Below, piece by piece: positions 17,282-25,685 of a stretch of 64,000 nt of DNA. Below the pieces are notes generated by a model. The model saw only the letters and a list, made by a program, of their open reading frames with translations, was not told the origin of the DNA and searched no databases. The first letter of the stretch is position 1, and each line of letters begins with the position of its first letter. The stretch comes from Trujillonella endophytica (lineage in GTDB: Bacteria; Actinomycetota; Actinomycetes; Mycobacteriales; Geodermatophilaceae), in contig NZ_FOEE01000010.1 of the NCBI RefSeq assembly GCF_900110555.1, positions 116,862-180,861 of the forward strand. Reading direction: 5' to 3'. The translations under genes and the position numbers were made by a program.

Positions 17282-18451
17282 GTGGACCGCGAAGCCTTCG
17301 AGCACGCCATCGTCCGCCGGTTGCTCGATCACGTGGAGAACCGCACCACCGACCTGGCCGACGACGTGCTGGAGCTGTCGACCGACGCGTACTCGGCCGA
17401 GACGCACGCGGAGGAGGTCGACGTCCTCTTCCGCGACCACCCGCTGGTGCTCTGCCTCTCGGGGGCGCTGCCGGAGCCCAACACCTACTTCACCGTCGAC
17501 CTGTGCGGCTCGCCCGTCCTGCTGACGCGGGACGCCCGGGGCGAGGTGCACGCGATGGCGAACATCTGCCGGCACCGCGGGGTCCGGCTGGTCGACGGCG
17601 CCGGGGCGGCCAAGAAGTTCACCTGCCCGTTCCACGCCTGGGTGTACGACCTCGAGGGCGCGCTCGTGCGGGTTCCCGTCGGCGAGGCGTTCGAGGGGAT
17701 GTGCCGCGACGAGAAGGGCCTCGTCGAGCTGCCGGTCGCCGAGGGGTACGGCCTGGTGGTGGGCCGGCTGCGGCCGGGGGCGGCCGTCGACGTCGACGAG
17801 TACCTCGGCCCCGGCCTCGCCGACGAGCTGGCGATGCTCGACTTCGCCGACTGGCGTCCCTACGGCGAGACGCACGTGCACGAGGTGGCCGCGAACTGGA
17901 AGGTCACCCTCGACACCTACCGGGAGAACTACCACTTCAACTACCTGCACCGCCGCACGCTCGCGACCTACGCGCACGGCGGCGTGCTGACCTTCGACGC
18001 CTTCGGCGCGCACCTGCGCAACACCTCGGCGCTGCGGTCGATCGACGCGCTGAAGGGGGTGCCGGAGTCGGAGTGGACCGACGTGACCCAGCACTTCAGC
18101 TACCAGTACGCGCTCTTCCCCAACGTGAGCCTGACCTTCGACAGCCGGCACGCGGAGCTGTGGCAGATCCTCCCGATCGACGCGGCCTCGTGCGAGGTCG
18201 TCCACACCGCCTACGCCCGGCCCGACCTCGACGAGGCGGAGCAGGCGAAGCTGGTGGAGATGGCGCCGTGGATCTGCGACGCCGTCGTCGACGCCGAGGA
18301 CTTCTGGGTCGCCGCCCGCACCGAACCCGGCGTGCGCAGCGGGCTGCTGGACACCGTGGTGTTCGGGCGCAACGAACCCGCCCCGCAGCACCTGCACCGT
18401 GGCTTCGCCGCGGCGGTCGAGGCCGCCCGCGAGCGCCGCGCCCGCCCGTAG
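17282..18451 (+). CDS. Rieske non-heme iron oxygenase, alpha subunit
   Basis: About 389 residues from GTG 17282 with GAGGGAGA upstream. The Rieske [2Fe-2S] ligands are ICRHRGVRLV and FTCPFHAWVYDLEG (C-x-H ... C-x2-H). The mononuclear iron site is in ENYHFNYLH, with the acidic third ligand probably in VVDAEDFWVA. It hydroxylates or O-demethylates an aromatic or alicyclic substrate. No beta subunit, ferredoxin or reductase is adjacent, which is normal for single-component-alpha Rieske monooxygenases that borrow redox partners. It sits between two amidohydrolases in one operon. Confidence 0.93.
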   Translation: MDREAFEHAIVRRLLDHVENRTTDLADDVLELSTDAYSAETHAEEVDVLFRDHPLVLCLSGALPEPNTYFTVDLCGSPVLLTRDARGEVHAMANICRHRGVRLVDGAGAAKKFTCPFHAWVYDLEGALVRVPVGEAFEGMCRDEKGLVELPVAEGYGLVVGRLRPGAAVDVDEYLGPGLADELAMLDFADWRPYGETHVHEVAANWKVTLDTYRENYHFNYLHRRTLATYAHGGVLTFDAFGAHLRNTSALRSIDALKGVPESEWTDVTQHFSYQYALFPNVSLTFDSRHAELWQILPIDAASCEVVHTAYARPDLDEAEQAKLVEMAPWICDAVVDAEDFWVAARTEPGVRSGLLDTVVFGRNEPAPQHLHRGFAAAVEAARERRARP

Positions 18452-18514
18452 TCCCCCGCGCCGGCGGCCCGCCGGCCACCGTCCCGGCCCGGCCGGGCTG
18501 ACGAGGAGGCACCG

Positions 18515-19690
18515 ATGCCCGAGCTGGTCGCCGATCTGCGCGTGATCGACGCGGACACGCACATGACCGAGCGCCACGACCTGTTCACCGAGCGGGCGCC
18601 GAAGGGCTACGAGGACCGGGTGCCGCACGTCGAGAAGGTCGACGGCGTGGACATGTGGGTCATCGAGGGCACGACCTTCGGCAAGGCCGGGTCGGGCGGG
18701 ACCATCGACCACGCCGGGAAGAAGCACCCCTTCCGCGCCTCGCAGGGCGGCTCGTGGGGCATCGACGACGTCCACCCGGCGGCCTGGGACCCCGAGGTGC
18801 GGCTGCGGCTGATGGACGAGCTGGGCGTGCATGCGCAGGTCGTCTACCCGAACGCGATCGGCCTGGGCGGCCACAACCTGGTCAACTCGGTCGCGGACCC
18901 GACGCTGCTGCGGCTGTGCGTCGAGCTCTACAACGACGCGATGGCCGAGGTCCAGGCGGACTCGGGCAACCGGCTGCTGCCCATGCCGATCATGCCGGCG
19001 TGGGACATCGACGGCTGCGTCCGCGAGGCCCGGCGCTGCGCGGAGATGGGCATGCGCGGGGTGAACATGACCGCGCACCCGCAGGACTCCGGGTCGCCCG
19101 ACCTCGGCGACCGCGCCTGGGACCCGTTCTGGGAGGTGTGCGCGGGCATGGAGCTGCCGGTGCACTTCCACATCGGGGCCAGCCAGACCGCGCTGTCCTA
19201 CTTCGGCACCACCTACTGGCCCAGCCAGGACGACTACGTCAAGCCCGCCATCGGCGGCGCCTCGCTGTTCCTGAACAACTCGCAGGTGCTGCTCAACAGC
19301 GCCTACTCCGGCATGTTCGACCGGCACCCCGAGCTGAAGATGGTCTCGGTGGAGAGCGGCATCGGCTGGGTGCCGTTCATGCTCGAGGCGATGGACTACG
19401 AGCTGGAGGAGAACGCCCCGGAGTGGTTCGACAAGCTGCAGAAGCGGCCGTCGGAGTACTTCCGCGACAACTGGTTCGCGACCTTCTGGTTCGAGAAGGG
19501 CAACGGGGACCTGCAGCACCTCATCGACACCGTCGGTGAGGGCAACGTGATGTTCGAGACCGACTTCCCGCACCCCACCTCGCTGCACCCGAACCCGCTG
19601 GAGATCGTGCGGGAGCAGGTCAGCGCGCTGCGCCCGGAGACGCAGGTCAAGGTCATGGGCGGCAACGCGGCGAAGCTCTACCGGATCTGA
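18515..19690 (+). CDS. Amidohydrolase-family protein (PF04909 type)
   Basis: A 391-residue protein; ATG 18515 follows GAGGAGG. The N-terminus has VIDADTHMTERHDLF (D-x-H metal site), the middle has PVHFHIGASQ, and the C-terminus VMFETDFPHPTSLHPNP contains the conserved catalytic Asp. It is more distant from the 16044 and 40034 paralogues than they are from each other, so it probably handles a different intermediate. It is last in the site-1 operon and converges with the molybdenum hydroxylase operon, 25 bases away. The substrate cannot be predicted. Confidence 0.88.
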   Translation: MPELVADLRVIDADTHMTERHDLFTERAPKGYEDRVPHVEKVDGVDMWVIEGTTFGKAGSGGTIDHAGKKHPFRASQGGSWGIDDVHPAAWDPEVRLRLMDELGVHAQVVYPNAIGLGGHNLVNSVADPTLLRLCVELYNDAMAEVQADSGNRLLPMPIMPAWDIDGCVREARRCAEMGMRGVNMTAHPQDSGSPDLGDRAWDPFWEVCAGMELPVHFHIGASQTALSYFGTTYWPSQDDYVKPAIGGASLFLNNSQVLLNSAYSGMFDRHPELKMVSVESGIGWVPFMLEAMDYELEENAPEWFDKLQKRPSEYFRDNWFATFWFEKGNGDLQHLIDTVGEGNVMFETDFPHPTSLHPNPLEIVREQVSALRPETQVKVMGGNAAKLYRI

Positions 19691-19715
19691 CACCCGCCGG
19701 GGGCGGACCCGCCGC

Positions 19716-22073
19716 TCAGCGCAGGGCCTCCGGGGGGACGAGGGCCGCGAGGCTCTCCGGGGTCAGCGGCAGCCGGGTGATCCGCGCGCCGAAGGGCGCG
19801 AGCGCATCGGCGACGGCGTTGACGACGGCGGGCGGGGCGCCGATCGCGCCGCCCTCGCCGACGCCCTTGTAGCCGCCCGGCCCCCCGCTCATCGTCTCGA
19901 TGTGGCCGTACTCGATCACGGGCACGTCGGTGGCGGTCGGCAGCAGGTAGTCCACGAACGTCGTCGCGGTCGGGTTGCCGTCCTCGTCGTAGGCCAGGTG
20001 CTCCAGCAGCGCGCCGCCGATGCCCTGGACGGTGCCGCCGGCGATCTGCCCCTCGACGACGGAGGGGTTGATCATCGGTCCGCAGTCCTCGCTGACGATG
20101 TAGCGCAGCAGCGTGACCCCGCCGGTGACGGGGTCGACCTCGCACGTGCACACGTGCGCCGCGTTGACCCACACCGAACGGGTCTCGGCGGTGTACCGCG
20201 CGCTGGCCTCCAGCCCCGCCGGGACGCCGGGCGGCAGCGAGTAGGGGTCGAAGTACGCCGTCGCCGCCAGTTCCGCGACCGTGACCGAGGCCCCCGGCAC
20301 GCCGCGCACGCTCGCCCGGCTGCGCACCAGCTCGATGTCCTCGGGGGCGGCCTCCAGCTTGTGCGCGGCGATCGCGATCATCCGCTCGCGCAGGATCGTC
20401 GCCGTGTCCCGCACCGCGCCGGCGGTCATCGAGCCGCTGCGGCTGCCGGCCGTGCCCGCGCCGAAGCCCGTGACGGCGGTGTCGCCCTGGATGGTGGCGA
20501 CGTCCTCGATGGCCACCCCGAGCACGTCCGCGGTGAGCTGGACGACCGTCGTCTCGATGCTGTTCCCGGTCGAGCCGCCGGCGATGTAGACGTTGACCTT
20601 CCCCGAGGGCTCGATGCGGATCGTCGCCGCCTCGGTCGCGTACGAGCCGTAGCCCGGGGTGGACGGCTCGACGTAGGTCGACATGCCGACACCGAGGTAG
20701 CGGCCCGCCTCCCGCGCCCGCGCCTGCTCGGCGCGGAAGGCGTCGTAGTCGAGCATCTCCAGCGCCTGCTCGAAGGTCTCCAGCGGCGTGATCCGGTCGT
20801 AGGTCATGCCGTTGGGGTTGGCGAAGGGGAGCTCGTCGGTGCGCAGCAGGTTCCGGCGCCGCAGCTCGGCCGGGTCCATCCCCATCTCGCGCGCGGCGTT
20901 GTCGAGCAGCACCTCGCGGGCGAGCGTCTCGAACTGCCACGGCCCGCGGTAGGCGACCCGACCCGCGGTGTTGGTGTAGACGGTCGTGGCGGTGAAGCTC
21001 GCCGCCGGCACCCGGTAGGGGCCCGGGAACAGCATCCCGACCGCCGCGGAGGTACCGACCGGCCACGGCGTCGGGTAGGCGCCGCAGTCGGACACGAAGT
21101 CGATCGAGGCGGCGAGGATCAGCCCGTCGGGGTCGAAGGCCATCGAGACGTCGGCGTGCTCGTGCCGGGACATGCCCGCGGCGAGCAGGTTCTCGCGGCG
21201 GTCCTCCACCCATTTGACCGGGGCGCCGGCCCTGCGCGCGACGAGCATCAGGGCCATCTCGTCGCGCTGGACCATGACCTTCTGGCCGAAGCCGCCGCCG
21301 GTGTCGCGCATGAGCACCCGGATGCGGTGCTCGGGCAGGCCGAGCAGCCGCGAGCAGAACAGCCGGATCTCGTGCGGCGCCTGGGTCGCCGCGTGGATGG
21401 TCAGCTCGCCGGTGCTCGCCGAGTAGTCCACGACCATGCCGCGCCCCTCCATGGGGACGGCGGTGTGGGCCTGCTGGTGGATGGTGTCGGTGACGACGTG
21501 CGCGGCGCCGGCGAACACGTCGGCCAGCGTGGCGGCCGGGCGTCCGGCCAGCTGCCCGACGACGTTGGACCCGTGGGCCTCGTGCACCAGCTCCTGCGCC
21601 TGCGCGGCCCGCGTGTAGTCGACGACGGCGGGGAGCTGCTCGTAGTCGACCTCGACCAGCTCGGCGGCGTCCTCCGCGAGGTAGCGGTCGTCGGCCAGCA
21701 CCAGCGCGACCGGGTCCCCGACGAACCGGACGTCGGTGTCGGCCAGCGGGGGGCGGGGCGTCTCGGGGCTCTTCGGCCCCACCGAGGTGTGCCACTGCTC
21801 CCGGACGTCGGGGTTGAGGTCGGCCGCGGTGAAGACGTGCCGGACGCCGGGCAGCGCGAGCGCCGCGGACGCGTCGATGCCGAGGATCCGGCCGCGGGCC
21901 ACGGGGCTGCGCACGAAGACGGCGTGCAGCATGCCGGGCAGGCGGATGTCGTCGACGTAGGTGCCGCGGCCGGTGAGCAGGCGGGGGTCCTCGACCCGGC
22001 CGATCCGGGTGCCGGCGTAGCGGGTGGCGCCGCCGGCCTCGACGCGGCCGTCGCCCGTCGCCGCCGCGGTCAT
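19716..22073 (-). CDS. Xanthine dehydrogenase-family molybdenum hydroxylase, large (Mo-binding) subunit
   Basis: About 785 residues from ATG 22073, overlapping the upstream 2Fe-2S subunit stop by 4 bases (ATGA). The N-terminus RIGRVEDPRLLTGRGTYVDD and internal DTGGGFGQKVMVQRDE are typical of CoxL/CutL-like subunits. The C-terminus VGEGGAIGAPPAVVNAVADA carries the catalytic Glu region (GEGG). The substrate-site loop reads VAYRGPWQFE, which is neither the AYxCSFR of form I CO dehydrogenase nor the AYRGAGR of form II, so a CO dehydrogenase name would be wrong. It hydroxylates a heterocycle, aldehyde or activated ring carbon with water as oxygen source. Confidence 0.92.
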   Translation of the reverse strand: MTAAATGDGRVEAGGATRYAGTRIGRVEDPRLLTGRGTYVDDIRLPGMLHAVFVRSPVARGRILGIDASAALALPGVRHVFTAADLNPDVREQWHTSVGPKSPETPRPPLADTDVRFVGDPVALVLADDRYLAEDAAELVEVDYEQLPAVVDYTRAAQAQELVHEAHGSNVVGQLAGRPAATLADVFAGAAHVVTDTIHQQAHTAVPMEGRGMVVDYSASTGELTIHAATQAPHEIRLFCSRLLGLPEHRIRVLMRDTGGGFGQKVMVQRDEMALMLVARRAGAPVKWVEDRRENLLAAGMSRHEHADVSMAFDPDGLILAASIDFVSDCGAYPTPWPVGTSAAVGMLFPGPYRVPAASFTATTVYTNTAGRVAYRGPWQFETLAREVLLDNAAREMGMDPAELRRRNLLRTDELPFANPNGMTYDRITPLETFEQALEMLDYDAFRAEQARAREAGRYLGVGMSTYVEPSTPGYGSYATEAATIRIEPSGKVNVYIAGGSTGNSIETTVVQLTADVLGVAIEDVATIQGDTAVTGFGAGTAGSRSGSMTAGAVRDTATILRERMIAIAAHKLEAAPEDIELVRSRASVRGVPGASVTVAELAATAYFDPYSLPPGVPAGLEASARYTAETRSVWVNAAHVCTCEVDPVTGGVTLLRYIVSEDCGPMINPSVVEGQIAGGTVQGIGGALLEHLAYDEDGNPTATTFVDYLLPTATDVPVIEYGHIETMSGGPGGYKGVGEGGAIGAPPAVVNAVADALAPFGARITRLPLTPESLAALVPPEALR

Positions 22074-22549
22074 CGCGCGGTCTCCGCGCCGGCCGCCTGC
22101 TGCACGGCCCGCAGGATGCCCTGGTAGCCGGTGCAGCGGCACAGGGTGCCCGACAGCGCCTCGCGGGTCTCCTGGTCCGTCGGCCGCGGGTTGTCCCGCA
22201 GGAACGCGGTGATCGACACGACGAAGCCGGGGGTGCAGAAGCCGCACTGCAGGCCGTGGCAGTCGCGCAGGGCGGCCTGGACCGGCGAGAGCTCGCCGTC
22301 GGGGCCGCCGAGCCCCTCGACGGTCGTGACCTCGCTGCCCGCGGCCTGGACGGCGAACACCAGGCAGGACCGCACCGCCTCGCCGTCGACCAGCACCGTG
22401 CACGCCCCGCAGACGCCGTGCTCGCAGCCGAGGTGCGTGCCGGTCAGCCGGCACTCCTCCCGGAGGAAGTCGGCCAGGGTCAGCCTCGGTTGGACCGTCG
22501 CCGTCCTGGCCTGGCCGTTGACCGTCAGCTCCACCTGCACGTCACTCAC
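22070..22549 (-). CDS. Molybdenum hydroxylase small subunit, two [2Fe-2S] clusters
   Basis: 159 residues from GTG 22549, overlapping the FAD-subunit stop (GTGA). The plant-type cluster is bound by CEHGVCGACTVLVDG with a further Cys in VRSCLVF. The second, C-terminal cluster uses LQCGFCTPGFV and LCRCTGYQGI. It passes electrons from molybdopterin to FAD in the heterotrimer encoded here (large-small-medium). Length and motif order are standard for CoxS-like subunits. Confidence 0.95.
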   Translation of the reverse strand: MSDVQVELTVNGQARTATVQPRLTLADFLREECRLTGTHLGCEHGVCGACTVLVDGEAVRSCLVFAVQAAGSEVTTVEGLGGPDGELSPVQAALRDCHGLQCGFCTPGFVVSITAFLRDNPRPTDQETREALSGTLCRCTGYQGILRAVQQAAGAETAR

Positions 22550-23430
22550 GCCGCGCCCTCCGTCGATGCATCCGCCACTGCCCTCGTCCACGCCCGAGCG
22601 ACCATCGCCGCGCCCACCCGCCGGCGGTAGTCCGCCGAGCCGTTGCCGTCGCTGGTCACCGCGGTCAGGCCGGCCATCGCGAGCCGGCCGACCTCGGCGG
22701 GGTCGATCTCCGACACCGGGCGCCCGACCAGCTCGGCCTCGGCCTCCCGCGGCCGCTCGGGCGTCGGGCCCAGGGCGACGAGCCCGATCGCACACCGCCG
22801 CACGCGGTCGGTCTCGTCGAGCTCGACGGCGACCTCGGCGCCGGCGATCGCGTAGTCGCCGTGGCGCCGCGCGAACTCCTCGACGGCGAACCCGCTGCGC
22901 CCGCCCCAGGCGGGAAAGGTCACCCCGACGAGCATCTCGTCGGGTTCCATCGCGGTGGTCCACAGGTCGGTGAAGAACTCCTGCGCGGTGAGGGTCCGCC
23001 GTCCGGTCGGAGAGGCGATGTCCATCGTCGCGTCGAGGGCCAGCGCCGCGGCCGGGTACTCGGCGGCCGGGTCGGCGTGCGCGATCGCGCCGCCCAGGGT
23101 GCCCCGGTTGCGGATCTGGAAGTGCCCCACCAGGGGCGTCGCCAGCGTCAGCAGCGGCGCGGCCGCGGCCACCTCGGGGCTGGTCCCGACCTGCGCGTGC
23201 CGCACGGCGGCGCCGATCCGGACGCCGCCGTCGCGCTGCTGGACGCCCTGCAGTTCCGGGATGCGGCAGACGTCGACGAGGTGGTCGAAGGCGGTCAGCC
23301 GCAGGGCGAGCATCGGGATGAGGCTCTGCCCCCCGGCGAGGACCTTGGCGTCGTCGCCGAGCTCGGCGAGCAGCGCCACGGCCTCCTCGACGGTGCCGGG
23401 GGCGTGGTAGTCGAAGGCGGCTGGTTTCAC
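22546..23430 (-). CDS. Molybdenum hydroxylase medium (FAD-binding) subunit
   Basis: 294 residues from GTG 23430, chosen because GAGGAG lies about 8 bases upstream and the protein begins at the conserved KPAAFDYHAPGTVEEA. The FAD-binding loops are VLAGGQSLIPML and IRNRGTLGGAIAHADPAAE, both typical of CoxM-like subunits. It is the first gene of the three-subunit operon and lies downstream of operator site 2. All three stop/start junctions overlap by 4 bases, giving balanced translation of the complex. Confidence 0.95.
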   Translation of the reverse strand: MKPAAFDYHAPGTVEEAVALLAELGDDAKVLAGGQSLIPMLALRLTAFDHLVDVCRIPELQGVQQRDGGVRIGAAVRHAQVGTSPEVAAAAPLLTLATPLVGHFQIRNRGTLGGAIAHADPAAEYPAAALALDATMDIASPTGRRTLTAQEFFTDLWTTAMEPDEMLVGVTFPAWGGRSGFAVEEFARRHGDYAIAGAEVAVELDETDRVRRCAIGLVALGPTPERPREAEAELVGRPVSEIDPAEVGRLAMAGLTAVTSDGNGSADYRRRVGAAMVARAWTRAVADASTEGAA

Positions 23431-23476
23431 CGGGCTCCTCGTCGGGGTCGGGACGTCGCACACCTCTCCCCGTGCC

Positions 23477-23494
23477 GACGACTGAACGCTCACT
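23477..23494. promoter_or_regulatory. TetR-type operator, site 2
   Basis: The right half CGCTCACT (23487-23494) is a perfect match; the left half GACGACTG is weak (3 of 8). It lies 47 bases upstream of the FAD-subunit start and is the only candidate control site for the molybdenum hydroxylase operon. Confidence 0.5.
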
Positions 23495-23527
23495 CTGCAA
23501 TGACAGGCGCGGGATGTCGACCCCAGG

Positions 23528-24160
23528 TCAGAGCACCTCCTCGCGCACCGCCAGGAACCAGTTGCGGTCGAACAGGTCGCCCGGGCCGTTCTCGCGCGTC
23601 GCCCGGTCCAGCCACGCCGTCCGGGTGCGCAGGGCGGCCAGGTCCTCCAGCCACACCTCGGTGACCGCGTCGTAGACCGGCTCGCACTCCGGCAGCGGGG
23701 AGTTCTGCACGTACGCCGACCCGCGGGCGGCGTCGGGGATGCGGACCGCCCCCACCGAGCCCGCGTGGGTGCGCCAGCGCTCCGCGAACTCGGCACGCGA
23801 CAGCCCCTCCCGGCGGACGGCGACGGCCACGTGCTCGAACCGGGTCCCGCCCTCGCGCCACCGCCGCTCCAGCCACTCGGCGCCGCGCATGACGCGCTCG
23901 GCGGCCACGACGACGGGCCCGCCACCCCCGTCGTCGTCCCCGAGCCAGGCCTCGTAGCGGGCGAGGTGCGCCGCGTCGGTGAACAGCTCCACCCCGATGC
24001 CCGCGTGCGGCGCCGCCGGCGTCAGCTCGGTCAGCGTCAGCCCGAGGGTGATGCGGTCGGGCCGGGTGCCGGGCGGGGCGTCGAGGGCGGCGACGACCGC
24101 GTCGCGCCATGCCTCCGGGGCGGCGTCGTGGGCGGCGAACCGGATCCGCTTGAGCGCCAT
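23528..24160 (-). CDS. EthD-like/dimeric ferredoxin-fold protein, about 210 residues
   Basis: Starts at ATG 24160 overlapping the aldehyde dehydrogenase stop (ATGA). The C-terminal half (FEHVAVAVRREGLSRAEFAE, then WRTHAGSVGAV) resembles an EthD domain with its RxxH element. The N-terminal half looks like a second, degenerate copy of the same fold (FAAHDAAPEAWRDAVVAALD, then a strand-helix region). Two ferredoxin-like halves in one chain are known for some EthD relatives. The role is unknown; it is the last gene of the CoA-transferase/kinase/aldehyde dehydrogenase operon. Confidence 0.65.
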   Translation of the reverse strand: MALKRIRFAAHDAAPEAWRDAVVAALDAPPGTRPDRITLGLTLTELTPAAPHAGIGVELFTDAAHLARYEAWLGDDDGGGGPVVVAAERVMRGAEWLERRWREGGTRFEHVAVAVRREGLSRAEFAERWRTHAGSVGAVRIPDAARGSAYVQNSPLPECEPVYDAVTEVWLEDLAALRTRTAWLDRATRENGPGDLFDRNWFLAVREEVL

Positions 24161-25662
24161 CAGTCGGTGTCGATCCACACCGACTTGGTGTTCAGGTACC
24201 CCTCGAGCGACTCCTCGCCCATCTCCCGGCCCCAGCCGCTCATCTTGTAGCCGCCGAACGGCACCGCCGGGTCCATCAGCAGCATCGTGTTCACCCACAC
24301 CGTGCCGACCTGCATCCTCGCGGCCAGCCGGTGCGCCTTGCCGACGTCGCGGGTCCAGATCCCGCCGGCCAGGCCGTACTCGGTGTCGTTGGCACGGCCG
24401 GCGACCTCCTCGAGGCTGTCGAAGGGCAGCACGGCGGCGACCGGGCCGAAGATCTCCTCGCGCGCGATCCGCATGTCGTCGGTGACGTCGGCGAACACCG
24501 TCGGCGGGACGAAGTAGCCCCGGGCGAGGTCGCCGTCGGTCACCCGCGCGCCGCCGGCGGTCACCCGGGCGCCCTCCCGCAGGCCCAGGTCCAGGTAGCC
24601 GGTGACCCGCTCCAGCTGCTCGGCGGAGACCAGCGGCCCGATCCTGGTCTCGGGGTCGAGGCTGTTGCCCACCCTGAGAGAGCGCGCGAAGTCCGAGGCG
24701 CCCTCGACGAACTCCTCGTAGACCGGCCGCTCCACGTAGATGCGGGTGCCGGCGCAGCAGATCTGGCCGGAGTTGGAGAAGACCCCCATCGCCGCGCCGG
24801 GGATCGCCTTGGCCAGGTCGGCGTCGGCGAACACGACGTCCGGTGACTTGCCGCCGAGCTCGAGGGTGAGCCGCTTCAGGTTGCCGGCGGCGGCCCGGAT
24901 GATGTGCTGGCCGACCGCGGTGGAGCCGGTGAACGCCACCTTGTCGACGTCGGGGTGCGCGGCCAGCGCGGCGCCGACGGTCTCCCCGAAGCCGGTGAGC
25001 ACGTTGACCACGCCGGGCGGGATGCCCACCTCCAGCGCGAGCTCGCCGATCCGCAGCGCGACCAGCCCGGCCTCCTCGGCCGGCTTGAGGACCAGCGTGC
25101 AGCCGGCGGCCAGGGCCGGACCGATCTTCCAGACGGCGTTGGAGATCGGCCGGTTCCACGGGACGATCGCGGCCACCACGCCCAGCGGCTCCTTGAGCGT
25201 GTAGCTGAGCACCGAGCCCGGCATCGAGTTGGGGATCGTCGCGCCCTGGATCTTCGTGGCCCAGCCGGCGAAGTAGCGCAGCACCTCGGCCTCGAAGGTG
25301 GGCCGGGTCGTCGTCCGCCGCCGGCCCGCGGGGAAGCCCATGTCGACGGCCTCGAGCAGCCGCAGCTCGTCGTAGTGCTCCTGCACTGCGTCCGCGAGCG
25401 CCCAGAGCAGCCGCTGCCGCTCCCGCGGCGACGTCGCCCGCCACGGCCCCTCGAACGCCGCCCGGGCCGCGGCGACCGCGCGGTCGGCGTCGACCGCGTC
25501 GGCCTCGGCGAGCGCGGCGATGGTCTCGCCGGTGGAGGGATTGATGCTCGGGAAGGTGCGTCCGCCGGCCGCCTCCACCCACTCGCCGCCGATCAGCAGC
25601 TTCTTGGGGGCGGGGCCGAGGAACCCGGGCAACGGGGTATCGGGCAGGGACGTCGTGGACAT
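24160..25662 (-). CDS. NAD(P)-dependent aldehyde dehydrogenase
   Basis: 500 residues from ATG 25662 with AAGGAG upstream. It has the superfamily hallmarks: the nucleotide-binding FTGSTAVGQHI, the general-base Glu in LTLELGGKSPDVV, and the nucleophilic Cys in SNSGQICCAGTRIYVE. The C-terminal EEIFGPVAAVLPF and PFGGYKMSGWGRE are intact. It oxidises an aldehyde to a carboxylic acid, which the upstream CoA-transferase could then activate. In the operon it sits between the APH-like kinase gene (23 bases away) and the EthD-like gene. It is paralogous to the enzyme at 34442. Confidence 0.95.
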   Translation of the reverse strand: MSTTSLPDTPLPGFLGPAPKKLLIGGEWVEAAGGRTFPSINPSTGETIAALAEADAVDADRAVAAARAAFEGPWRATSPRERQRLLWALADAVQEHYDELRLLEAVDMGFPAGRRRTTTRPTFEAEVLRYFAGWATKIQGATIPNSMPGSVLSYTLKEPLGVVAAIVPWNRPISNAVWKIGPALAAGCTLVLKPAEEAGLVALRIGELALEVGIPPGVVNVLTGFGETVGAALAAHPDVDKVAFTGSTAVGQHIIRAAAGNLKRLTLELGGKSPDVVFADADLAKAIPGAAMGVFSNSGQICCAGTRIYVERPVYEEFVEGASDFARSLRVGNSLDPETRIGPLVSAEQLERVTGYLDLGLREGARVTAGGARVTDGDLARGYFVPPTVFADVTDDMRIAREEIFGPVAAVLPFDSLEEVAGRANDTEYGLAGGIWTRDVGKAHRLAARMQVGTVWVNTMLLMDPAVPFGGYKMSGWGREMGEESLEGYLNTKSVWIDTD

Positions 25663-25685
25663 GGGGCGGTGCTCCTTGTCGGGGG

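Noticed and set aside
19716..23430. Aerobic CO dehydrogenase operon.
   Set aside because: Gene content fits, but the active-site loop (VAYRGPW) does not match form I or form II CO dehydrogenase.
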